Source of the DNA: Intestinibacter sp964449895 | GTDB taxonomy: Bacteria > Bacillota > Clostridia > Peptostreptococcales > Peptostreptococcaceae | Assembly: GCA_964449895.1 (NCBI GenBank) | Contig: CAYVBY010000017.1 | Location: forward strand, 1-45,390 | Direction: 5' to 3' | Length of the DNA stretch: 45,390 nucleotides | Shown: in pieces, positions 17,684-26,150 of the stretch | How the letters are laid out: each line of letters begins with the position of its first letter | Numbering within the stretch: the stretch's first letter is position 1 | Translations under genes and position numbers: made by a program | The notes under the pieces: model-generated | The model's input: only the letters and a program-made list of their open reading frames with translations | Databases searched by the model: none | What the model was told of the DNA's origin: nothing

Positions 17684-18526
17684 TTATTCTAAATTAAGTT
17701 TATTCTCTAATAAGTAGCTTATTCCAAAGAATGATGCTATTGCAATTACTAAGTTTACTATAAATACTGCAATTTGATATGAAGTAACAGATAATGCTAC
17801 CTTGCAGAATAATCGTACATTAAATGAATTTTGTAATAATAGCTTATCAAGTATAGTTTCTACTTGTTCAGTCAATACATCTGGCATAATTAAATCTACT
17901 GTATTTAAAGCAAGTGTTTGAATTATACTTAAAATTATAAGAGCTCCTAAAACTGATATGATTTTATGTTTAGAAAAAGTAGGTAAATGTGCTATTGTAA
18001 TAGCTAAATATATAGTTAATATAAATACTGAATAATCTACAAGTATATTAAATATATAAAAGATTATGTTTAATAGATTGTCAACTATTATTGTTCCAGT
18101 TGTACCAAGTATAGCAGCAATATCAATTACATCATTTAATTTGTAGCTTGCCGTAATAGCTATTATGAAAATAGAAGCTAATACTACTATTGAAGTCATT
18201 ATTATAAATATTAATGAAGTAAAAAATTTAGATAATACTAATTTTTTTTGTGATACTGGTAATGTAAACATTAAATATCCTTCATCTCCCAAAAAGCTCT
18301 TATTAAATCTTTGCACGATAAATACTATAGTCAATACTACCATAGCTACAAATAATCCAAATGCCACTAAAACTCCAATTACATATATTATCTCAAAATT
18401 ATGCATTCCATCATCAAAGTTTATAAATAAACCACTAAGTATTGAAAATAACAATACTATTATATAAAGCGGAAAAAATATTCTTCCACAAGACTTTATT
18501 TCGTATTTCATTAATTTTCCTAGCAT
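17684..18526 (-). CDS. ABC transporter permease (ABC-2 type)
   Basis: Integral membrane protein of 280 residues with about six hydrophobic segments and no signal peptide. The N-terminal MLGKLMKYEIKSCGRIFFPL and long hydrophobic helices fit the ABC-2/YtrC-type permeases. It overlaps the upstream ATPase gene by seven bases, so both are translationally coupled. Together with the GntR regulator it forms an YtrABC-like export system. In related systems the role is envelope stress or antimicrobial resistance, but the substrate here is unknown. Confidence 0.85.
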   Translation of the reverse strand: MLGKLMKYEIKSCGRIFFPLYIIVLLFSILSGLFINFDDGMHNFEIIYVIGVLVAFGLFVAMVVLTIVFIVQRFNKSFLGDEGYLMFTLPVSQKKLVLSKFFTSLIFIIMTSIVVLASIFIIAITASYKLNDVIDIAAILGTTGTIIVDNLLNIIFYIFNILVDYSVFILTIYLAITIAHLPTFSKHKIISVLGALIILSIIQTLALNTVDLIMPDVLTEQVETILDKLLLQNSFNVRLFCKVALSVTSYQIAVFIVNLVIAIASFFGISYLLENKLNLE

Positions 18527-19218
18527 CTAAATTCCTCCCTAAATATTGCATCTATTGATTTTTGTTTTTTAGCTCTTATATCATCTACGTCACCTTGTAG
18601 AACTACTTCCCCATAAGCTAAAAATATAACTTCATCACATATATTCTCTATCTCACTTATTAAATGAGTTGCTATTAGCAATGTAGAATTTTCATTAAAG
18701 TTTTTAAGTATAGTATCTAATATAAAACTTCTAGCTGCTGGATCAACTCCACCTATAGGCTCATCTAATATATATAAATCAGCTTTTCTAGACATAACTA
18801 AAATCAATTGTACTTTTTCTTTTGTACCTTTAGACAAAGTTTTTAATTTTCTATTTTGATCAATATCTAGAGTTTTTAGCATTTGAAGAGCTTTAAGCTC
18901 ATCAAAATCTTCATAGAAGTCTTTAAAAAATGCAATTATATCTCCTACTTTCATCCAATCGTTTAAATAAGTTTTTTCTGGAAGATATGAAACAATTTTT
19001 TTAGTTTCTACACTAGGCTTCATATCATTTATAAGAATCTCTCCCTCAGTTGCCGTAAGTAAGCCATTCATCATCTTTATCATAGTTGTTTTTCCACTTC
19101 CATTTGGTCCTAAAAGTCCAACTATTTTTCCTCTAGGAATTTTTATGTCTATCCCTTTTAAAGCTTCAAATTTACCGTATTTTTTATAAACATTTTTAAA
19201 TTCAACTATATTACTCAT
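18520..19218 (-). CDS. ABC transporter ATP-binding protein
   Basis: Cytoplasmic ATPase of 232 residues that powers the adjacent permease. Walker A is GPNGSGKTT (about residues 37-45). The signature is LSKGTKEKVQ, as in many BcrA/YtrB-type ATPases, rather than LSGGQ. Walker B is LYILDEPIGGVDP, and the switch histidine is in IATHLISE. It overlaps the regulator gene upstream by eight bases and the permease gene downstream by seven, a tight three-gene operon. Confidence 0.93.
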   Translation of the reverse strand: MSNIVEFKNVYKKYGKFEALKGIDIKIPRGKIVGLLGPNGSGKTTMIKMMNGLLTATEGEILINDMKPSVETKKIVSYLPEKTYLNDWMKVGDIIAFFKDFYEDFDELKALQMLKTLDIDQNRKLKTLSKGTKEKVQLILVMSRKADLYILDEPIGGVDPAARSFILDTILKNFNENSTLLIATHLISEIENICDEVIFLAYGEVVLQGDVDDIRAKKQKSIDAIFREEFRC

Positions 19219-19585
19219 ATTTTCCCTCCTTTAATATTTCTTCTATCAAACTAATTATTTCTTCTTTTGTATATCCTAAATTTACAAGAGTTTCTAACGA
19301 TGCTTTTACACTTTCTTTTACTAAATTTTTTCGCTCTTTATCTATCAAAGATTTATCATCTGTAACAAATCTTCCACTAGTTCTCTTTGAATATACAAAT
19401 CCCTGCCTTTCTAGCTCTGCTAGTGCTTTTTGCATAGTATTTGGATTTACCATAGCATTTGCAGCTAGATTTCTAACAGAATCTAATTTAGAATCTAATT
19501 CAATTTCACCCGAAATTATTTTCATCTTCAACTGCTCAACAATCTGTATATACACAGGTTTATTATTATCAATCTGCCATTCCAT
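19211..19585 (-). CDS. GntR family transcriptional regulator, YtrA subfamily
   Basis: DNA-binding repressor of 124 residues. The winged helix-turn-helix (about residues 10-75) has the YtrA hallmarks PVYIQIVEQLKMKI, LDSVRNLAANAMVNPNTMQ and YSKRTSGRFV. A short C-terminal dimerisation helix pair follows, with no large effector domain. The frame is open further upstream, but GGAGGTG places the start at the ATG at 19585. It probably represses its own operon through the palindrome directly upstream. The inducer is unknown, though YtrA regulators usually respond to envelope-active compounds. Confidence 0.92.
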   Translation of the reverse strand: MEWQIDNNKPVYIQIVEQLKMKIISGEIELDSKLDSVRNLAANAMVNPNTMQKALAELERQGFVYSKRTSGRFVTDDKSLIDKERKNLVKESVKASLETLVNLGYTKEEIISLIEEILKEGKYE

Positions 19586-19601
19586 ATTAACACCTCCTAC
19601 T

Positions 19602-19619
19602 GTATTAATACTATAATAC
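19602..19619 (-). promoter_or_regulatory. palindromic operator of the GntR/ABC operon
   Basis: GTATTA-N6-TAATAC is a perfect 6+6 inverted repeat, 17 bases upstream of the regulator's start codon and next to the likely promoter (TTGTAC near 19630). It has the GT..TA/TA..AC character of YtrA-type operators. Confidence 0.6.
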
Positions 19620-19680
19620 AATAGTACAATATGTTTTTTTATTTGTCAATAATTTAAAAAATCAATTAAATTTTTTTAAT

Positions 19681-19710
19681 AAAAAAAACCTAACCCTTTA
19701 ATAGGTTAGG
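19681..19710 (-). terminator. intrinsic terminator of the MFS gene
   Basis: CCTAACC (19689-19695) pairs with GGTTAGG (19704-19710). On the minus strand it is followed by eight T. Confidence 0.88.
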
Positions 19711-19717
19711 TAATTAT

Positions 19718-21166
19718 CTAAGCTGCTTTTGAAATTTTTTCTTCATTTTCAATATCTAATTTTGAGTTAATTTGCTTTCTTACTACTAATACTACTATAG
19801 CAAGTCCAACAAAAGATACTATTGATGCTATTAAAAATACCGAATTAACACCAGATGCTATATTCGATACATTTTCAGGATTTATACTTGTATTCATATC
19901 ATAAGCTATTCCAAAAACTGCAGCTGATATTAACCCCGATAATGAGTTGGCAAAATTTACAAGAGAAGTTCCAACCCCTAAATCTTGTGGAGATAATGTT
20001 GACTGAGCTACTGGAGTTATTGCAACTGCTCTAAAACTTTCAGCTACACCTGTCATAGCAAGTGCCACAAAATATATTAATACTGGAGTAGATGTAGTTG
20101 TAAATCCTATAGCCAAGAATGGAATTCCTACAAATAAAGTTGCAAAGATCATGGCTTTCCAAGTATTTTGTGTTTTTTTACCTACCCATATACCAGCTAC
20201 TGTAGGTAATAAAATTGTAATTATTGTACGTGGCATTTGTAATGCTCCTGAAACTGCTGTAGATCCACCTATTACTCTTTGAACTGCAAGTGGTGCATAT
20301 ACATTCATAGCTCCCATATAGAAATAACTTATAAAACCAACTATTAATAAAGTCGTATAATTTTTGTTTTTAAATAAGCTCATTGGTATTATAGGTTCTT
20401 TGGCTTTATTTTCAACTTTTATAAGTAAGAAAAGAGCTATTATACCTATTAAAAAACCAACTATTATACTTGGATTTGTCCATCCAACTCTAGGCCCGTA
20501 ATTAAGTGATAATAATATACCAGATAAGCAAACTGTTAAAGCTATTATCCCTTTTATATCTATACTAACTTTTCCTTCACGTTTTTTATTTGGAAGATTT
20601 AAACCTATCAAAACAACACCTAAAATTAATGGTATTGCTGGGAACATTATTGCTACACTTAATAATCCCATATCAGTTAATATCCCTGCAATTATACTTC
20701 CTGCAAATCCTCCAACAGCAACTGCACTTGATAAAAGTCCCATCGCTTTTGGTACATCTTTAGGTTCATTTATTTCTCTAGCAAGTATAAACGGAACTGC
20801 CGTAAAAGCCCCTTGTGCTACTCCAAGAAATAAACGAAGTATCATAAATGGAACTAAAGAACGCACAAATCCCATTCCTATTCCACAAATTGCACATACA
20901 GTTCCCGATGCTATAACAATGTTTCTTCTTCCTAATAAATCTCCTAATTTTCCTCCAATTGGAGTCATTATAGCAAGACCTAAAGAAGAAAATACAGTAA
21001 GCAACGAAAAATAACTCATCGCATTCATTTCTTCTAATATAGGTGCTTGTAATGTTGATAAACTTAATCCAAACATTGAAATCGAAAGCATTAAGCATAT
21101 ACATCCAAGTTGAACCATTTTTTTCTTATTCTTGGATAAAGGTATAGCTACATTTGTATTTACCAT
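19718..21166 (-). CDS. MFS transporter, DHA2-like drug exporter type
   Basis: Integral membrane transporter of 482 residues with about 12-14 hydrophobic helices, the size of the 14-helix DHA2 drug:proton antiporters. The loop 2-3 motif A is seen as GGKLGDLLGRR. AGGGAGG-type signals precede the ATG. Its own promoter lies about 85 bases upstream, and two terminators separate it from the cobalamin riboswitch further upstream. B12 control is thus not supported directly. The substrate is unknown; drug efflux is the default guess. Confidence 0.88.
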   Translation of the reverse strand: MVNTNVAIPLSKNKKKMVQLGCICLMLSISMFGLSLSTLQAPILEEMNAMSYFSLLTVFSSLGLAIMTPIGGKLGDLLGRRNIVIASGTVCAICGIGMGFVRSLVPFMILRLFLGVAQGAFTAVPFILAREINEPKDVPKAMGLLSSAVAVGGFAGSIIAGILTDMGLLSVAIMFPAIPLILGVVLIGLNLPNKKREGKVSIDIKGIIALTVCLSGILLSLNYGPRVGWTNPSIIVGFLIGIIALFLLIKVENKAKEPIIPMSLFKNKNYTTLLIVGFISYFYMGAMNVYAPLAVQRVIGGSTAVSGALQMPRTIITILLPTVAGIWVGKKTQNTWKAMIFATLFVGIPFLAIGFTTTSTPVLIYFVALAMTGVAESFRAVAITPVAQSTLSPQDLGVGTSLVNFANSLSGLISAAVFGIAYDMNTSINPENVSNIASGVNSVFLIASIVSFVGLAIVVLVVRKQINSKLDIENEEKISKAA

Positions 21167-21248
21167 AGTAATCCCTCCTATTTATATTCATAAATACTAT
21201 TTTGATTTGCAATATATAATTCTATATCACAAAAAAATTATATATAAA

Positions 21249-21277
21249 AATGTATCATTATAAATACAATAGGTCAA
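21249..21277 (-). promoter_or_regulatory. promoter of the MFS gene
   Basis: On the minus strand TTGACC (21277-21272) and TACATT (21254-21249) are separated by 17 bases. It lies between the MFS start and the terminator at 21351-21387. Confidence 0.5.
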
Positions 21278-21350
21278 TATTTTATAGTAATTCCCATTAT
21301 TTACATCATTTTTCACTGTTAAATATTTACATTAGTAAATAATTTAAAAC

Positions 21351-21387
21351 AAAAAAAATCCTCAAAACCTTTGGAGAGATTTTGAGG
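21351..21387 (-). terminator. second terminator downstream of the cobalamin riboswitch
   Basis: CCTCAAAA (21360-21367) pairs with TTTTGAGG (21380-21387). On the minus strand it runs into eight T. Confidence 0.85.
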
Positions 21388-21491
21388 TACCTATTATAGG
21401 TTAAGGGTTATTTTATTTTCAAACTATTATTAAAAATAGGTTGAGGGCTAATTAAGTTAATTTATTTGCTTTTAAATTATTATTAAATAAT
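21388..21491. other. gene-free segment between two terminators
   Basis: About 100 bases with no usable reading frame on either strand. It contains two imperfect direct repeats, at 21396-21410 and 21436-21450 (core ATAGGTTRAGGG). The segment may be the remains of a gene once controlled by the riboswitch. Confidence 0.5.
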
Positions 21492-21518
21492 AAAAAAGCC
21501 TAGCGTCTTCGGCTAGGC
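21492..21518 (-). terminator. terminator in the expression platform of riboswitch 1
   Basis: GCCTAGC (21498-21504) pairs with GCTAGGC (21512-21518), followed on the minus strand by six T. The loop side TCTTCGG (21506-21512) is complementary to CCGAAGA (21558-21564) between the aptamer and the stem, a plausible antiterminator. Confidence 0.85.
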
Positions 21519-21576
21519 AAATATACTATATATTTTAATAAGACATACTCCCTCTCCCCGAAGAAACTTCTTTTAT

Positions 21577-21710
21577 ATTATAGGCAGGTCTCCTGACTTA
21601 GTATCATCCTACTCCTCACCTTCCCATAACATTTGTCACAGTGGCTTTAAGAGTTTCGTCAACTTTACAGTAGCGGGGGCTGTAGAGGATTTACACCTCT
21701 TTCCCTATTA
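21577..21710 (-). promoter_or_regulatory. cobalamin riboswitch 1 (gene-less)
   Basis: Read on the minus strand, the region begins with AGGGAAAGAGGTG and contains the CCCCCGCTACTGT core and GCCACTGTGA. It ends in the B12 box AAGTCAGGAGACCTGCC (21599-21583), which fits the consensus fully. An antiterminator/terminator platform follows at 21492-21564. The aptamer starts about 100 bases after the VWA gene stop, and a weak terminator lies between them. The next gene, the MFS transporter, starts more than 400 bases further on, beyond another terminator. Confidence 0.9.
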
Positions 21711-21771
21711 ATCTAATATAGAACCTAAAATACATTTAAATATTCTATTATTTATAATAATAACACATATT

Positions 21772-21804
21772 ATCAAAAATGTAACAAATTTTAGAAAATT
21801 TGTT
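21772..21804 (-). terminator. possible terminator after the VWA gene
   Basis: AACAAATTTT and AAAATTTGTT form a perfect 10-bp inverted repeat (21783-21804). On the minus strand it is followed by ACATTTTTG, a weak T tract. Confidence 0.5.
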
Positions 21805-21809
21805 GTTAT

Positions 21810-23600
21810 TTAATTTGTAATTATTTTTTTCAAGTAAGTTGTAACTATATCTGAAAATCTTTGTATGTCTTTTATATACACAAAATCTTTTCCGTAAATT
21901 TTCTTTTCTACTTCTAAATCTTCTTCTTTTCCTGTAAATACTCCTAATACCATTATGCCTTGTTTTCTAGCTCTTCTAACTTCTGTGGCAGTATCTTTAA
22001 TTCCAACTACACCTTTGTATGCCATCTCTCCTCTAATACTTCTAGAAGAATCTTTACCAATTTTTACATCATTAGGTTTGCCATCACTAAGTATAATTAA
22101 AATTTTATTTTCTTCATCTCTTTCTAAAAGTCCATCACAAGTAGCTTTTATTGCAAGACCATCTCGATTATTTCCAGAACAGTAATACTCAAATATATCT
22201 TCACATTTTCTTACATCATCATTATAATCTCTAAATCTTTTTAGTATAGTATAATCTAAAAAGCTTTGAAATCCCATAACTCTATTAGGTATTCCAGCTA
22301 AAGTAAGAGCTGTTGCCATTATATAAGCCTGTATAGCTACCATAAATTGTTTAGAAGTTTGCGAACCACTTGAATCAAGTAATATATCTATTACATATCT
22401 ACCTTTTCCATTGTCTATATCTTTGTAAAAAACTCTATTATTACTGCTTCTCCCTATACGCCATGCCTTATTAGCATAAATAGTTCCACAATCAGAATAA
22501 ACTCTATCAGATGCACTCTCTTCTACTAATAATCTAGATAAACTTTCTTTCAATTTATTTATCTGTCTTCTAAATGTTTTTAATTTAAATTGAAATTCAA
22601 AAAGATTATTTTCTTTTTGTCTAGTTACATATTTTAGTTGAAATGCATTGTCACAAGGAGATCTTAAAACTCCATCAGTAAAATGAATTCTACATCCTTC
22701 ATGGACATTTCTACAATGCCTAGATTCAATTTTTCTTCTTTCACTTTCATTTAAATAAGATTGTCCATAATAATATTCAACTCTCTTATATATTTTGTTT
22801 AACATTTCTTCATCTATAAATATAGTTCTGTTTGGCGTACTTTCTAAATCTATATTGTCAATTTCTTCTCCGATTCCATCGACTACCATTCTTCCATTTA
22901 TATTTTGTATTTCATTTTCAACAGTCTTAACTTCTTGTTCACTATATAATTCTTCCAACATAAAATCTGCAAAAGTATCAAAATCAACTTCAGCCTGTTT
23001 TATATTTTCTTCTGCAAATTCTACATTTTGATTTTGTCTATTAACTATATGTTCAAAATATGTAATATATATTTCATCAATACTTTTTAATATGTGCATT
23101 ATATCTTGATTGCAATCTATTTCTTCAATTGCTTTAAGTATCTTTCTAGTTAATCTATCCATAACAGGATGTCTATCCATTTGTTGTAAAACATAAGTGT
23201 ATTTTAGCATATCTAAAATATTTTCATGATGTACCTTTGAATAGCTTTTTAAAATATCATCATAGGCCTTATTTCTTATGTCTACAACTCCTGGTCTTTC
23301 TTCTATTACCTTTTTTTCAGATATATCATTTAATACTATTTGTAATATTGTAAGTAGTATATCCTTATGATATCCTGATTTAATTCTATTCATTAAAAAC
23401 TTTTTAACAGTTTCCCAATCAACATATTTTCTTCTAGCACCTGCAATTATTGCATAGTACATAGATGCATTCTTTGAACTATAATCTTTCTCCGCTATAT
23501 CTATTTCCTCATCATATTTTCCAGAAACTGTCCAAGCTAAATTATTTACTCTGTTGTCAAATTCATATTCATTAAATATCCAATCTAAGCCATTTGCCAT
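21810..23600 (-). CDS. VWA domain protein, CobT/NorD-like
   Basis: Large cytoplasmic protein of 596 residues with a C-terminal von Willebrand A domain. The MIDAS motif DSSGS lies in IDILLDSSGSQTSK, and a later metal-side Asp is in LSDGKPND. The N-terminal 350 residues are helical and acidic, without a motif I recognise. It begins 18 bases after the AAA+ ATPase gene. This pairing is that of the CobS/CobT, NorQ/NorD and MoxR/VWA systems, in which the ATPase remodels a client for metal or cofactor insertion. No cobN-like chelatase or nor gene is present, so the client is unknown. Confidence 0.85.
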   Translation of the reverse strand: MANGLDWIFNEYEFDNRVNNLAWTVSGKYDEEIDIAEKDYSSKNASMYYAIIAGARRKYVDWETVKKFLMNRIKSGYHKDILLTILQIVLNDISEKKVIEERPGVVDIRNKAYDDILKSYSKVHHENILDMLKYTYVLQQMDRHPVMDRLTRKILKAIEEIDCNQDIMHILKSIDEIYITYFEHIVNRQNQNVEFAEENIKQAEVDFDTFADFMLEELYSEQEVKTVENEIQNINGRMVVDGIGEEIDNIDLESTPNRTIFIDEEMLNKIYKRVEYYYGQSYLNESERRKIESRHCRNVHEGCRIHFTDGVLRSPCDNAFQLKYVTRQKENNLFEFQFKLKTFRRQINKLKESLSRLLVEESASDRVYSDCGTIYANKAWRIGRSSNNRVFYKDIDNGKGRYVIDILLDSSGSQTSKQFMVAIQAYIMATALTLAGIPNRVMGFQSFLDYTILKRFRDYNDDVRKCEDIFEYYCSGNNRDGLAIKATCDGLLERDEENKILIILSDGKPNDVKIGKDSSRSIRGEMAYKGVVGIKDTATEVRRARKQGIMVLGVFTGKEEDLEVEKKIYGKDFVYIKDIQRFSDIVTTYLKKIITN

Positions 23601-23618
23601 AATAAATCACCCTTTTAA

Positions 23619-24542
23619 TTAATCATTTGGGAATATATCTGAACTTTCCCAAGCTTCTGGAATTCTAGTTTTTATGATATCAGATACCATTTCTTTTTCA
23701 TAAATGTCAAAAGTTTTTCCTGTTATACCCATATTAATTGCAAGAGTTGGTTTTAGACCTCTTTTTATAGTTTTTAAAGCCCCTATCATACCTCTTAAAT
23801 CAATTGCTTTTGTTGAAATTTCTCCATTTTCTGCTTTAAGTTGTAAATCCATAAATATTCCTATAAATTGAAGTAATTTATCTTCATTTATAGTTGGAAA
23901 TTCTCTTTTTAATATCATTTTTAATTTATTTTCATCTACAGCAGGTATATCTATAACTAAAAATCTTGAAACTAAAGCTTCATTTAATTCCTTAGTTCCT
24001 GCATATTCATAGTTCATAGTTCCTATAAATCTAGTTGCTGGATGAAGTTTTATTCTTTCATATCCTGGAACATCTATTACTCTTCTATAGTCAAGTGCAG
24101 AGTGAAGTACAACTATAGCATCATTTTTAGCCATATTTATCTCATCAAATATACCAAATCCACCGTTTACTGCACATTCATAAACAGAACCACGTCTAAG
24201 TTTTACTTCGTTGTCTATAAATGTATCTGTACCTATTAAAGATGCACTGTCTGTATTTATATGAAATGAAGTATTCCATTGTGGTCTTCCGAATATTTCT
24301 GATAAATTATCAGATAATAAGTTTTTTCCTGTAGCTTTAGGACCAGATAATAATATATTTTCTTCTTCTAAAATTCCAGTTATACACATTTCTAGTATTT
24401 CTTTTCCTATAAAAAATGCTGGTGATTTTGTAACTCTTTCTTTTAATTCTTCTTTTACATCATATTCTTTTCTAAAATGTTCTATGTCAGCAATTAATGC
24501 ATCACTTACACCCTGTTCTCTTAAATTATCTAATATATTCAT
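23619..24542 (-). CDS. MoxR/CobS-type AAA+ ATPase
   Basis: AAA+ protein of 307 residues. Walker A reads GPKATGKN: the residue after the catalytic Lys is Asn, not Ser/Thr. Walker B is GFGIFDEINMAKND, sensor 1 is FIGTMNYEY, and the arginine finger is likely in LNEALVSRF. Overall it resembles NorQ/CbbQ/CobS ATPases, which work with a VWA partner; the VWA gene follows 18 bases downstream. The client is unknown. AAGGAG lies seven bases before the ATG, and no convincing promoter was found in the 298-base gap upstream. Confidence 0.87.
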   Translation of the reverse strand: MNILDNLREQGVSDALIADIEHFRKEYDVKEELKERVTKSPAFFIGKEILEMCITGILEEENILLSGPKATGKNLLSDNLSEIFGRPQWNTSFHINTDSASLIGTDTFIDNEVKLRRGSVYECAVNGGFGIFDEINMAKNDAIVVLHSALDYRRVIDVPGYERIKLHPATRFIGTMNYEYAGTKELNEALVSRFLVIDIPAVDENKLKMILKREFPTINEDKLLQFIGIFMDLQLKAENGEISTKAIDLRGMIGALKTIKRGLKPTLAINMGITGKTFDIYEKEMVSDIIKTRIPEAWESSDIFPND

Positions 24543-24805
24543 TGTTATCTCCTTTTATTTTCACTATTTTTTCTTTATATAATTAACCATTATCTGGATA
24601 ATTATACGATTTATTCACCCATCCATTATCAATTATATCATTACTTTGTTGTAGTTTATGTAACAAATATCACTTATTTTAATAAAAGCTTTTACTAACT
24701 ATATTATTATTTTAATAGGTTTCATTCAATAATCACATTTAGCTAATTTGTTCGTTTATCAACACATTTTGTAAATTGTTCATTAATTATGAAATTATAA
24801 TAAAA

Positions 24806-24835
24806 AAATGGCTTCCATTTATTTAGAAGCCATTT
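24806..24835 (-). terminator. intrinsic terminator of the MBOAT/DHHW operon
   Basis: AAATGGCTTC (24806-24815) pairs with GAAGCCATTT (24826-24835). On the minus strand it is followed by seven T. Confidence 0.87.
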
Positions 24836-24840
24836 CTTTA

Positions 24841-26139
24841 TTAATAACTATATAATTTCTTTAATTCATTTACACGGTCTTTAGTTCCAACAGCAACCAT
24901 ATTATTTATAAATACTACATCATCTATTTGTTTTTCATTTACAAAGCTTACAAGATTTTGTTTGAAATATCTCATATCTACTATATAAACTTCACTATAA
25001 TTTTGTGTTAATAATGGAGCAAAAGGATTACCATAAGATTCTTTTATTATAACAACCTTTTTACCATTTTTCACCTTAGGATTTTTTATTACTGTAAGAG
25101 GATTATCTCCATGAAGGAATACTCCATAAGCATTTGATCCCTCTGAGTAATCAGAATAAGGTGAATACTCAAATGTTTGAGTTAGTGCACTGTTTCTGTA
25201 TATAGTTGCAGTTAAATCTCCCCCAACAGGACGATATTCAACATAATCTGGATCTTCAAGTAATTTTTGTTCCTTAGATCCTGCATAGAAAGTTCCTAAA
25301 AATCCTTCTATTTTCTTTGACTCAAAATCTTCTAATTTAAAAGGTTTAAGTCCTGCTTCTTTACAATATGCAGTATATGCATAATATGCACCAAGTTGAG
25401 TCCAGTGGTGGTCTGATTTAAAATATATGTACTCTTTTTTATGTTTCTTTAAAACAGAATAAGCATCTACTGATGTTACATTTTTTCCTATTTTACTATT
25501 AACTAAATCAAGTACTGGTTTTTGTTTAGCTGATAATTTTTCATATTTGGCAGGTAATGCAAATTCTACATGAGTAGGTACTAAAACATTATAAACATTT
25601 GAATTAGTTAAAGTATCGCCAAATTTCTTTATTATTTCTGCATATTCATTTACAACAGGTTCATTAAATCCATAAGCTTGACAAACTATATTGTCTATAC
25701 TTAACAATGTACCTACCTGTTCAACATTTTGATATAAGTCTTCATCTGATTCTTCACTATCAGTTGCTGCACTAGATGTTGTATCATTTGAAACTACAGT
25801 CATTTTTATTTCACTCTCAAATCCTTTTAAACCATCTATTTTATCTGATAAAGCAAGGAATTGTTCTCTTTTTACAAAATTATCTTTATAGAAACTATCT
25901 ATTTGAGAAAAATATTTTCCATCAAAGAAATCTTTTAAAGTCATTTCTGATAATTTAGGGAATGTCGCTAAATCTCTTTTTTCTTGCTCTGAAAATCCTC
26001 CATTAGTTGTAAAAAACATTGATATAAAGAAAAATAACATGATAAATACAAATATTCCTATATTTAAATAATCACAAATACGAATATTCTTTTTCTCAGA
26101 AGTTATATTTTTTTCTTGTTCATTTGATAAATTATTCAT
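24841..26139 (-). CDS. DHHW family protein (AlgJ/AlgX-like acetyltransferase partner)
   Basis: 432-residue protein with one N-terminal membrane helix (about residues 28-48) and a large extracytoplasmic domain. The domain is SGNH-like: the DHHW motif is in KSDHHWTQLGAYYAY, and a candidate nucleophile serine is in IIKESYGNPFAPL. AlgJ/AlgX-type proteins receive acyl groups from a partner MBOAT protein and place them on an exported polymer. The MBOAT gene lies 11 bases upstream, so both form one operon. The acceptor polymer is unknown. Confidence 0.87.
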   Translation of the reverse strand: MNNLSNEQEKNITSEKKNIRICDYLNIGIFVFIMLFFFISMFFTTNGGFSEQEKRDLATFPKLSEMTLKDFFDGKYFSQIDSFYKDNFVKREQFLALSDKIDGLKGFESEIKMTVVSNDTTSSAATDSEESDEDLYQNVEQVGTLLSIDNIVCQAYGFNEPVVNEYAEIIKKFGDTLTNSNVYNVLVPTHVEFALPAKYEKLSAKQKPVLDLVNSKIGKNVTSVDAYSVLKKHKKEYIYFKSDHHWTQLGAYYAYTAYCKEAGLKPFKLEDFESKKIEGFLGTFYAGSKEQKLLEDPDYVEYRPVGGDLTATIYRNSALTQTFEYSPYSDYSEGSNAYGVFLHGDNPLTVIKNPKVKNGKKVVIIKESYGNPFAPLLTQNYSEVYIVDMRYFKQNLVSFVNEKQIDDVVFINNMVAVGTKDRVNELKKLYSY

Positions 26140-26150
26140 CTAATCACCTC

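Noticed and set aside
20778..21104. Open frame of 108 codons on the minus strand inside the MFS gene
   Set aside because: Shifted frame within a well-supported transporter; the translation is rich in Cys, Tyr and Phe and looks random.
21810..24542. Calling the AAA+/VWA genes the cobaltochelatase CobS/CobT subunits
   Set aside because: No CobN-like subunit is present, the cob pathway here looks anaerobic, and fold-level similarity is shared with NorQ/NorD and MoxR systems. The nearby B12 riboswitch lies downstream and cannot control them.
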